A stretch of 64,000 nucleotides of DNA from Globodera rostochiensis (lineage: Eukaryota; Nematoda; Chromadorea; Rhabditida; Heteroderidae), in contig JAEVLN010000004.1 of the NCBI GenBank assembly GCA_018350325.1, forward strand, positions 1,798,001 through 1,862,000. The letters run 5' to 3'. Made by a program: the position numbers and the translations under genes. A model generated the notes under the pieces. The model saw only the letters and a program-made list of their open reading frames with translations. It did no database searches and was not told the DNA's origin. Of this stretch, positions 53,940 through 64,000 are shown piece after piece. Positions within the stretch are counted from its first letter, which is position 1. Every line of letters starts with the position of its first letter.

Positions 53940-56900
53940 CTATGCTCTATTCACGTTCATCCACCGGTCGCTGCTGCTGTTGCTGCTACTGCTGTGCCTT
54001 CTGTTCCGTTGCTGTTGATGCTTGTAATCGTCCTGCTCCACTTCGTCACTTTTTTCTGCATGATGTCTATCGTCGTCCTGTTCCAACTTGACGTGTCCAA
54101 GCGTCAACGACATTGACAGCGATGCTGCTGCAGCAACAGCAGACTGTCCAGTTACTGCTTGCTGTCGGCCTCCTCCTCCTTGCTCACCGCCACTCACAGA
54201 CGTGCAATTCACTGCGCCATTTCGCTCAAAGATGGTCTCAGTGTTGGTGTTCAGAATGAACGGGATCACCGTCTCGATGGAAATTGAGCCGAGCAGAGTG
54301 CTAAAGTCAAGAATAATTAGGGTAAATTCCGGAAATTCCTAATGCCAAAATTTGTACCTGAAGAACAGCTCCACAAGGGTGGCTTCGTTGAACCAGCGAA
54401 GACATGGCAACAGTTGCAGCAGCAACGAGTGACGCTCCACCGCAACCAGCATTTCCTCAGGGCCAAGCTCCCCGCCCCGTAGGGTATGATGATGTTGCTG
54501 CTCCTCATTGTCTGTCATCACGTCCGATTTGATTCGCTGCTCCTTGGCCTTTCTCGACGCAACATCGCCGTCGTCCTCCCGCTTGTGCGTCACAACAACA
54601 ATCGTTTGTTGCTGGCTGGCGGACGAGCCGGGCGAGGTGGTTGTGTCACAGCACAGTATCAGTGTTCCGTCCGCATCCAACTCATGTTGTTCATCTCCAT
54701 TCCCGCTGTCCTCCTTGCGCTCTCCGCCGCTGCTACGGCACTCGTCGCTCTTCTCGCATGTGCCGTCACTCCGCTGGTCGGCGCCGCCGCCACCGCCGCC
54801 GCCCTCAGTCGTTGTTGTTGTTGTGGTCGCTGTGCCAGCCGTTGTGGAAGACGCACCGCAACAGTCGCTGCCCCCGTCCGCGCAACATTCGCCGCCGCTT
54901 GCCGCCGCTGCCGTCGTCGTCGTCTCCAACAGGTCAAAGTTGGCCGCCTTCTTCTTTCGGCAGCAAAAGTGCCGTCGCCGTCGTTTGACAGTGTCAGCAT
55001 CGCCGAACGACCTCACCAACTGGGACTGGACAATGTGTTCAAACAGTTCCTGGCAAGTCAACGAGTTCAGCTGTCGCAGCTGAGCAGCGCCATGTCCGGT
55101 ATGAAGCGAAAGTTGGCGAACTGCAAACAAAAAGGGTCATATTCATTAACAAAATTTTGCGCACCAAGTTGAGTGTGTTGTGCCCGCGGGGGCAAATCGG
55201 CACCGGTGAAAGCAATTGCTTTCAAATAGGCAAATTCCATGCCGGACAGCTTTAGCTGGCGCGTTTTCTGCGCAAACAGATGCAGAAGCGCAATTTGTCG
55301 GCACAACTCTTCATAGCGCTCCCATTTCAACTGTCCGTAGCGGCACCGCGCGCACAAATGCGCGTTCACCGTGCGCAACATGTGCGGCAGGTTCAGCTCA
55401 TGCGCGCATTGGACGAGCCCAAGCACAAACAGGTCGCACCATTTGCCCTTCATCGTCGATTCCATCAATGTGTGCCTAAAAATATTTAAGCAATTTTTAA
55501 TTGTATAGTTCATGTTTGACTACTTAATTTTAAATATTAAATAAATATTCCTTAAATATTTAAGTATTTTTAAATATTAAAGGAAAATTATAATAGATTA
55601 ATAAAATTACTAAATATAGAAATTAGATTAAATTCTTAAATATTAAATATTGTGAAATAAATAAAATATGGAAAATCGCTAATGAATTTTTCAAAAATTT
55701 ACTGGTCGGCCAGCGCGCGAATGCCCTTCACCCAATGGACGGACAGAAACAGGAGACGCGAGGCACTCTCGCAGATAAAGCCCAGGTCAACGCCGCCCGT
55801 CACTGCCGACTGCTGCTGCTGCTGCTGCTGCAACGGCGTTTGCTGTGCGTCCAGTTGGGGCGGAATTGGCAATTCAAATTTGGCACATTGGGCGCTGATT
55901 ACTGGCGATTGGAGTGCCGGCAATGGCGGTGAAGAACTGCTTCCGGTGCCATTGTTCAGTGCCGCACCGTCAACAGAGAAAGCGGAAGAGCCTCGAGAAG
56001 AAGCGGTCGGCGAATCGTCCAATTCCAACAACAGCAACGGGTCGGCATGATGTCCATCCAAAGTGTCGACAACAATGTTGTCGCCAGCTGTTGTTTCCTG
56101 TTGATGAGCTTGGTTGCTGAAGGCAAAATCACGCTTCAACAGTTGGGCCAACAACGATGCGTCATTGTTGTTGTTGTTGTTGTTGTTGGCACTGATGCCG
56201 CCGGCAGCGTTGACCATGGTGCCCGCCATGGCGGTGGGCGGTGACGGCGACTGCGAGGTGATCGGCGGGCTCAGACTGCCGTGCAGTCCAATCGGTCCAC
56301 CGCCGGTGCCAACGCTGCTGTTGCTGCTGATCAATGCCGGCTTCAGAAGCGAAGGCGAGCCATGGGAATCGCGTGCAGCGACAACAACAGTGCCGCCGTT
56401 GCCACAAATGTCAACCTGTGCGTGTTGTTTTAATTGTGTTCGATTTATTTTGTCCCCTTTTTAAATCTTGGCCATAACTGCGAAGTAAATTGGTCTTGGC
56501 CATAACTACGAAGTAAATTGGTCTTGGCCATAACTACGAAGTAAATTGGTCTTGGCCATAACTACGAAGTAAATTGGTCTTGGCCATAACTGCGAAGTAA
56601 ATTGGTCTTGGCCATAACTACGAAGTAAATTGGTCTTGGCCATAACTACGAAGTAAATTGGTCTTGGCCATAACTACGAAGTAAATTGGTCTTGGCCATA
56701 ACTACGAAGTAAATTGGTCTTGGCCATAACTGCGAAGTAAAGTGGTCTTGGCCATAACTGCGAAGTAAAGTGGTTTTTTTTTTCTGAGTTCGGCATTTTA
56801 ATTGAAAAGATTTTCTAAGGGAGTTAATCCGCGCAAAAACGCACATTGTCAAGCCACAAATAGCTTTTAACAAACAAAATATTGTATTATATTTTTTAAA

Positions 56901-59900
56901 TAGACTCAAAATCCTCCATTACCAACGCTGACGATGATGTGGCATCGTTGTCGGAGGACGAATGAGGAGGTGAAGAGCAACGCTTTCCAAGCTGTACATG
57001 ATGATGATGATGATGCAGTGCCAATGCGTCGGTGGTGCCACCGCTGTCGCTTCCGGACGATGTGTCCACCAGAATTGAATGGTGCTGCACAACCGACGGC
57101 TGCTGCTGCTGTGTTTGGTGGAAGCGTATGTCATCAACAGAATTGTTGGCCGCTATCTGCTGCTGTTGGAGCTGGTGATGACGATTGACGAACGCAAGCA
57201 GTCCTTGTTGCAGATTGCTGTACGTGCTGGACTGAGTCAACAAATGCTCCGGCGATTGTAACTGCAAAATGATCGGATTTGTTTTCAAACCGTACTCGTC
57301 AGTATGTAGTGGAATCTTACATTCCGCGCAGGAGGAGCATCGCCAGTGTTCAGCCGCTTCCGCTTGGTGGCACCACCCTGATGTTGGAGCAGTTCGGCGG
57401 CGGCACCGTTTCCGAGAGGGCTGCCGCCCCTTTTGTTGTTGTTGTTGTTGTTGTTATGCTGGTGCAGCTGCTGTTGTTGCCGATACAGGCTGGCCGCCAG
57501 TGCGTTGACTGACTGGAAAGCGTTGGGGCCAAATGATGCTGAAGCAGAGACCATCGTCGGCGGTGCCATAAACGCACTCCCGGACGAGTGGCCAAAGGCG
57601 GAGCTAAATTCTGATGCTGCTGATGTTGCAGACGATGCTGGACCGCCTTGACGATGATGGTGGCGTATGTTGGTCGACATTGATCCGGCACTGGAGAAGC
57701 GGCCGCCGGGCACCGCTGGCGGAAGCGTCGATGGCACATCCGTTGACGTCATCGAAACGCTTGAGGCGGCAACAGCCGCTGCGGCCGCTACCATTGCAGC
57801 GTTCATTGGACGCCGTTCAGCTTGAACTGCTAGATAAAATAGGACAAATTTACAAAAAATATTCTCAGTGGAAATATCGAAAAGATTGCTATGGCTTTTT
57901 GTTAATAAATTATTAAGATTTGAAACGGATTTTCGGCTTTCAAAATTCTTAATGCATTTCTCGTTCCCGGCATTTCAGTGCTCCCGGGGCCATTTGGCGC
58001 CGGGAACCTGTAAAATGCCGGTTAGTTGAACGATTGGGGATCGGAAAAGAGCGCACATTCACTTTTCATGCCGGTCGACAGGCACTTCTTCAGCCGACAG
58101 AATTGGCATCGATTTCGATGAAATTTGGTCACCGGACAGTCCTTTGAGCCCCGGCACACGTAAGCAATTTGTTTTCGAATGGAGCGCTTGAAGAAGCCTA
58201 AAATGCACAAAAATTATACCAACGCAAAATCATTTAACCCCGTCCCCCGGGGTTTGTTCGGGGGTTAGTCCCCCCCCCCGGGTTTGTTCAGGTGTTAGCC
58301 CCTCACCCCCCCCCCCCCGGGTTTGTTCGAGTTAGGCCCCCCCCCGGGTTTGTTCGGGTTAGCCCCCCCCCCCCCCGGGTTTGTTTGGGGTTAGCCCCCC
58401 CCCCCGATCGCAGACATAGCGCCCCCGCGGCGTTGTACCCCCCGAAACGGGACCCGGTTTCTCCGATTCCAGACCATGCCGCGCTAGAAGGTCGGGGAGG
58501 AGCCGGATTAGCCCACATAACTTAAAAATTCGTTTTTTCCCACAAAAACTGACCTTTACACCCTTCACAACTGATGGCCCCGTAGTGACGGCCTGAAAAC
58601 CATTTTTATTCAAAATATAAAAAATTGTTAAAAAATCACTTTTTGCTCTCAAATATATAATGGCAAATTGTCATTAAAACATTATAATGAGCTCGGCAAG
58701 TACTTTTTCTTCTAAAAACACTAATTAGGAAACAAATTTTTTTTTTCTTAAAATTAATCAAAATATTTTTTTTGTTAAAATTGGTACCGGATGCTTTGTC
58801 CCCGCACACCACGCACAGTTCGCCCGACCCGATGGTGCTGCCACAACCGTTGACGGAGGTGGGCGAACCGGCCGCGGACGAGTCCTTGTTCAGCTCCAAC
58901 TTTGGCGGCACGCCTCCGGCACCGCCGCCGGCCATGTTGCTGCCAGCCGAGTGGGAAAGGCCAGCAACAAATGGGCCAATCGGCTGTTTCGTGACCAAAT
59001 GATGCTGTTGTTGGGGAGACATAAAGTGCTGAAGCGTTGGGGGAGGGGGGAATTTTTAGAAGAATTTTCTTTTTGAATTTTTGTAAAAAATAGTAAAATG
59101 ATTTAAAATAGGACAAATTTTGTTGTAAATAACGTTGACATGTAGGAACTTTGTGTTCAATGTGTGAGAATTAAGTGTTAAAATATTACTTTTTGGACAA
59201 TAATGTGGGAAATTAAATGACTTACAACAAATTACGCCCCAGGCGTTTTTGTAATTTAATGAATTATTTATGCCCTAAAGCAATTAATAAAATTTTACAA
59301 TTTTTTATCAATTGCGTCTCCTCAAAAAATTGGCAACTCGTTGATGTATAAGTGTCTTTTCAAAGTTCAAAGAGTAGTTGTTGGTTGAATCGACACGTGC
59401 CAAAATGTTTTTGCCCCTCCGGGGCGCAAATTTTCTTTAATTTCCTAATTACCCTCAGCACCGTATCAGTCAGTCAGTATGTCTGTTTTGCTAAAAATGC
59501 CAAGCAAAGTGATGTTTGATTTTCCGGTTAAACCGGGAATTTTGCAATTCTTGAGTTTGGCCCCATAAACTCAAATTTTTACCCGTTAAGAAATTTCTTC
59601 TTGTCTCTGATACTTCCACCAAAAAATTTTGTTTTTTTTTCAAAATTAACGTGACATTTTGACAACAGAGACGAGACGAGACTCTACCATATAATGGCAC
59701 CAAAGTTATTTATATGAGACGAACCATTGGCAGGAAATTGTACTGCGATTGAGAAAGTCTTGAGTCTGTGGCCAAAATGCCCCGGGGCAAAAATAAACGA
59801 CAATAATAATAATCGCCCGAGGGGATATGGATGATGCACACAACAAGAAGAGGGCGGTGGCGGTGGGAGCGGAGAGGTATTTGTATTTATTATATGATGG

Positions 59901-62900
59901 CGCCCACCACCCCACTCAACTTCCTTCTGATGTGCCCGCCCCCCCCCCCTTAACTTATTTAGAATTTGTGCCCCCCGGGGCAATATTCCGTCGATGGCAC
60001 ATTCATTGCTCTATGTGTTACTGTATAGAGTAGTACGCTCTCTACCTCAGAGGAAATGGCACTTATTTTTGGGAGAATTAAAAACAGGTCGAAATCAGCC
60101 AAAAAGGAAGCGCACAACTCAGCGTGCGCCAATTCGGGCCGTCTAGTTGAAAGGTCATTAGTATTCTAATTGATTAATGTTCTTTTTAATGATTGTCAAA
60201 TCGTTTGCTTTTTAGTCCTAAGAAAAACATTTGGCGGTGCTAAATTGACAAAAATAGCAACAAAAAAAAAAGAAAGAAAATTTATATTAAAGACCACAAA
60301 ATGCCAAACGAAAAGAAGTTGCCAAGTTTAATGGCCAAACTTTGATCCATTTTCGAAAGACCGTTAGTTGTGACTGGCACAAAATGCAAAACGAAACAAA
60401 GAAAGAATTGTACGCCCCCATGCCATTGGCGGTGCGCGGTGCTTTGCGTGCCGTGTCATTCACTTTCCGTGAATTGCCGGCCATTTATGGCACAGTTTCA
60501 TTCATTAGCTTATGCGAATGATGCCATTCCTTTGTGACATTTCCGAAATTTGTATTTGCCCACCAACCACTAAATGGATGTGCAAAAATTTCTGTGCGCG
60601 AGAAAATGGAAAATGTGCTCTGCAAAAATGTTCTCCACCACCAGCAGCACGCAGAGGGGCAAATTATGTAAAAATTAAAAACCCTTAGGGCAATGATTAT
60701 GAGGAAAGCGTTGGGCGCTGGCGCCCGTCCCGAGAATGGCTTAATTGGCGGAGTTTAATAGGGCCGGAACGAAGAGGGGAAAGGACGAGAAGAAGAAAAA
60801 GCCCAATTTGCACTGGCAATACAATTAATTATTGGGACGATGCGGATGCCATAATTGGAACGATGGATTTGTGCCATCGAAGGAGGAGGAGGGGGAGGAG
60901 GAGGGCACGTGAACAGGAAGATGGTGGAGGGGCGAGATGAATGAATGCGCTGCGCGAGGCCACAAGCCAAATAATGCATTAAAGCCCGCTAATTGGCCTC
61001 AATAGGCCGACGGAAATGGAATTCAATTAAAACTGACTGTCCAAAATGTTTCAGGCATTTGATGGGGTGAACAGCTTGAATTTGTGTGCAAATTGCACTG
61101 CTGGGGGTTCGAAAAATGAGGGGTGAACAGCTTGAATTTGTGTGCAAATTGCACTGCTGGGGGTTCGAAAAATGAGGGGTGAACAGCTTGAATTTGTGTG
61201 CAAATTGCACTGCTGGGGGTTCGAGAAATGAGGGGTGAACAGCTTGAATTTGTGTGCAAATTGCACTGCTGGGGGTTCGAGAAATGATCTTGGAAGGGAA
61301 CGTCATTCAAAGACTTTGAACATTTGGCCAAATCGGCAGGTTCAATATTTAGATAACTAAAAACAGACTATTTAATGTGCACATTTTGATATGCCAAGGG
61401 TTTGGAAATTTGGCGAAATGGACAAAATATCGGAAGACGACGGGGGGGGGGGGGGGAGGGGAGAGATTGGTATGGAATTTGGGGGGGGGGGATGAATAAG
61501 AGTTGGATGGATGATGGCTGGGGAGGGGAAGGAGTCCATCCAACTTCCACCCCGCCCCAGCATCATCGGATGACCTTTGCGACCTCCAGCCAGCCCCAGC
61601 CAGGCGACGACCCCTCCAGCGCTCATAAATACACAACCAACACACCCAGCCGCCGCCGCCGCCGCCCCCCGGGGGGAGGGGGGGGGGGGGGGGGGGGGGG
61701 AATGGACGACGGATGGACGGGACGGCGGAGGAGGGAGAGGTCGTCGTCGGCTGGCATCATCGCCAACCGAGCAGCAGCAAGCAGCAGAGGACTCTCTTCA
61801 CTTTGGAGAGAAATGAAATGGATTGGGGGGGGGGGGAGGGGGTAAAGGGTAGGGGGCGGTGACCCCACCTCCACCCCGTCGACTGCCTCCTGCCCCTTTC
61901 CCGTGCACGGGAAACGGAATGATGATGAGGGGGGGGGGGTAGGGGGTAGGGGTGGGGGAGAAATGTGGAATCGGACGAAAAGTGGAGAGCGGGGGAGAGG
62001 GGGGGGGGGCAGCAGCAGGGAGGCAGAGCGAAGGTCGTCGACCTTTGACCGACGACGGCGTCGGCTGTCAGCAGCAACAAACAGCCCCTGAGGGGAATGG
62101 GGGGAGACATTGAGGGAAAGGGAAAGAATGAGCCCCGCCGGGGGGGGGGGTGCAGGGGATGAGAATTGAATGGCTCTGGCTGGAGGCCGCCGTCAATGTC
62201 CGCTGCCACTCTAGGAGAGGTCACATCGCATCGCATTTCTCCCCCCCCCCCCCCCGACGTCCATCCGCGTCCCCGCCGGCGCTGGTGGCGGTGACCGGCC
62301 GGTGAGGCTGGCAATTGGAGCAGATGGCGCGGAGACGACGACGACACAAAGGTCAAAGCCCCTCCTCCAACTCTTCGCCATCCCCACAAAACATTAATTT
62401 CGTTTCGTCCACCCAAATCGAGAGGGGTCAAGTGAAGGCCGAAAAACGAAAAAAAAAGATGCATTTCCAAATTTTCAAACATTTTGATCAGGTTACGGTT
62501 GTACATCCTGGTCGTCTATGGATTTTACATTCTTCCGATCAGATCAGAAGATGTCTGATCAGGAGTTTACATCTTCTGATCAGATGATGTACAAATATGA
62601 TGTACAACCGATCATCTTTTGACCACTTCAGAATGAAAATTTTATGATCAGATTTTCAATCTTCTGATCAGATGTACGATTGTAACACCAAACTGGAAAG
62701 GGAACAATTTTTGTTTAAAGTTAGTTCACTGCTGGCTGAAGTGTCAGCCAATCGGTTGATGGCTATCATTATCAGCTGCTTTGATTTGTGGGGGTGGGAC
62801 GATGACAAATTTTGTGAAGAAACAAACATAACGGACGGCGTCCAGCATAATAAAATTAGTGGACAGGATAAGAGAGCATTTAAATGTGTGTAAAACGCTG

Positions 62901-63276
62901 CAAATCAAAACAAAAAAACGATCGGACCATTTGTCCATCCAAAGCAAAGAAAATATAGACAAATTGTTTGACGGGCAAAGTGCCTAATATTAAAATACGA
63001 CAATCTGATGAACAAAATGAATTGTCTATGACGGAGGAATGTCTCTGGTGGACAAAATGTAAGTCAAATGGTCGACATTTTGTCCATTATTCTGACAGAA
63101 AAATTACGCACCTTTTGGTCAAGTTTCTGATCCAGTCCGCCAGCCGTCCTCAGTTGCTCTAACGCAACGAATGGATTTTGTTGGTTTGACTGTTGCTGCT
63201 GTTGCTGTTGCGCTCGTTGTACTGCTTGCTGCTGTTGGTGCAGACGCAAATTGTTCACAGCCTGAACATTTAACAT
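53940..63276 (-). CDS. nhr-41: Nuclear receptor of the TR2/TR4 (NR2C, DHR78) group
   Basis: Ten exons: 63276-63112, 59028-58788, 58592-58554, 58197-58057, 57829-57321, 57261-56923, 56415-55703, 55475-55165, 55120-54358, 54300-53940; 1193 residues. Upstream exons outside the window are possible. A DNA-binding transcription factor. The DNA-binding domain starts at about residue 126: [55 protein letters not shown], then GMKSESVQAERRP, as in vertebrate TR4. A Gln/Asn/His-rich hinge of about 340 residues leads to the ligand-binding domain ([49 protein letters not shown]). Its end, [14 protein letters not shown] then [15 protein letters not shown], matches the TR2/TR4 C-terminus. Exon 9 inserts roughly 140-160 low-complexity residues between late helices. 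Introns 1 and 6 hold minisatellites. The nhr-41 orthology is inferred from the domain match. Confidence 0.92.
56463..56772. repeat. 28-bp tandem array, 11 copies, in nhr-41-like intron 6
   Basis: TTGGCCATAACTACGAAGTA plus AATTGGTC, repeated with almost no divergence (ACTACG/ACTGCG and AATT/AGTG variants). No spacers, so it is a plain minisatellite. Confidence 0.96.
58250..58460. repeat. Degenerate poly-C / GGGTTTGTTCGGG repeat in nhr-41-like intron
   Basis: Five copies of CCCCCGGGTTTGTTCGGGTTAG with variable C runs, inside the intron between the two DNA-binding-domain exons (58198-58553). Confidence 0.85.
59029..63111. other. 4.1-kb first intron of the nhr-41-like gene
   Basis: Joins LDQK to HFMSPQQQ in phase. 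Contains the 56-bp array at 61066-61290, long G/C runs (61441, 61678, 61930, 62240), and GATCAGA/TCTGATC inverted words at 62520-62670. No separate gene is supported in it. Confidence 0.55.
61066..61290. repeat. 56-bp tandem array, 4 copies
   Basis: GGGTGAACAGCTTGAATTTG continuing TGTGCAAATTGCACTGCTGG and GGGTTCGARAAATGAG. Copies differ by one or two bases. TGCAAATTGCA within it is palindromic. Confidence 0.96.
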
Positions 63277-64000
63277 ATTTTGGGCCAAAAATTACTAAAA
63301 AAAATTGGGTTTGTTTCAAAATTTACAATATTTTTGATATCAATTTTTGAATTTTGCATCATTTTTTTATGACTGATTTTTGGACCAAAAGTAAAAAGGC
63401 AACGATTTTCTATGCCACAAAAATTCCATTAAAAATTGAAAATGGTCGCCGCGGTATTTTGCATGACCCCCCAAACACTGCCAACAGTTTGATCACAGCG
63501 CCCTAAAGCCTCACAAATCCAAAATCACCCCCCCCCCCCCTAATAAATAAATGTTTTCATCGACGACAAGCACAAATTATGCAAATCTTCAACTCGCTCA
63601 ATTCCTATCGACACATAGGCCAATTATTTGGGACAAAACTTGGACATTTTTGTTTGTACAAAAAAACATTGATGCCAATTTTTGTAGCTAATTAAATTAT
63701 TTTGCGCGGACACCACTAACCAATCACTTACATATTGAAAGATGAACTCTAATTGGCTAATTTGTGGGCGTAATGAGATAAAACTAAAGACTTATTAGTG
63801 GGGGGGGGACATTATTGAAAGGTGGAGGTGGTGGCGGGTAAATATGAATGGCGAAATGGCTGGCCCAGACCAAAAAGTGATAATTTCCCCCGAGGGGACA
63901 AAGCGGGCGGGGAGCAAAAAGCAATGTGCCGCTGCCGCAGGCATTTTATTATTGCCAAATTGCAAAAATTGTTGCGGACAAAAAAAAATAGAAGGCGCCC
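63277..64000. other. Upstream flank of the nhr-41-like gene, nothing else seen
   Basis: Contains a poly-C run near 63531 and A/T-rich sequence. It should include the promoter, or an intron if further 5' exons exist. Confidence 0.4.

Noticed and set aside
56463..56772. CRISPR-like regular repeats
   Set aside because: Pure head-to-tail 28-bp units without spacers in an intron of an animal gene.
61066..61290. GGGGGTTCGARAAATG resembling a tRNA T-loop
   Set aside because: No cloverleaf can be drawn around it and it belongs to a 56-bp minisatellite.
61349..62506. Gly- or Pro-rich frames up to 249 codons
   Set aside because: They read poly-G/poly-C and GGGGGAGG repeats within the first intron of the nhr-41-like gene.

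Overview
The window is nuclear DNA of a nematode. The protein-coding genes are split by many short introns (about 40-330 bp, some with GC donors), and the families are animal or nematode ones: PAN-domain cuticle protein, two nuclear receptors (one TR2/TR4-like, one of the HNF4-derived nematode type), SLC13, SLC2A13-like, a Mn-type CDF transporter, a terminal uridylyltransferase-like enzyme and a saposin-like secreted protein. Base composition, dense minisatellites, GC-AG introns and poly-C/poly-G tracts suggest a tylenchid, possibly a cyst-nematode relative. That placement is inference. Exons below were joined by hand from splice signals and reading phase. For every gene that lies wholly inside the window the joined exon lengths are divisible by three, which is the main support for the models.

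Layout, left to right. 1-4306 (-): NOAH/NompA-like PAN-domain protein, running off the left edge. 6127-7992 (+): CDF (SLC30-like) transporter. 9018-16664 (+): proton/myo-inositol (SLC2A13/HMIT)-like transporter, with one intron filled by a nested transposon complex (10612-14320) that contains a Mutator-like transposase on the minus strand. 16665-21418: gene-poor DNA. 21419-26730 (+): nuclear hormone receptor. 26731-28950: gene-poor. 28951-32760 (+): SLC13 carboxylate transporter, followed by a collapsed partial copy of itself (35172-36270). 36500-38600: simple-sequence and minisatellite DNA. 38713-40914 (+): four-TM protein of unknown family, convergent with 41444-42654 (-), a saposin-like secreted protein. 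44887-49332 (-): nucleotidyltransferase (PUP/TUT-like), head to head with 49804-52430 (+), a NUDT13-like Nudix hydrolase. 53940-63276 (-): TR2/TR4 (nhr-41)-like nuclear receptor.

The genes do not form an operon or a pathway; they are an ordinary mixed eukaryotic neighbourhood. The most unusual content is the mobile and repeat DNA. A family of short elements shares TAGGGTT-like ends and, where both ends survive, 8-bp target duplications (hAT-like). Each copy is packed with its own degenerate G+C-rich word. They sit mostly in introns, one sits inside the intron of the Mutator-like transposase, and a large one encloses that whole transposon. Other points of interest are an in-frame TGA in the PAN gene at an expected cysteine, a long low-complexity insert inside the nhr-41-like ligand-binding domain, a run of exons with the same RR-x-PK ending in the uridylyltransferase gene, and a cluster of perfect hairpins near 34.5 kb.
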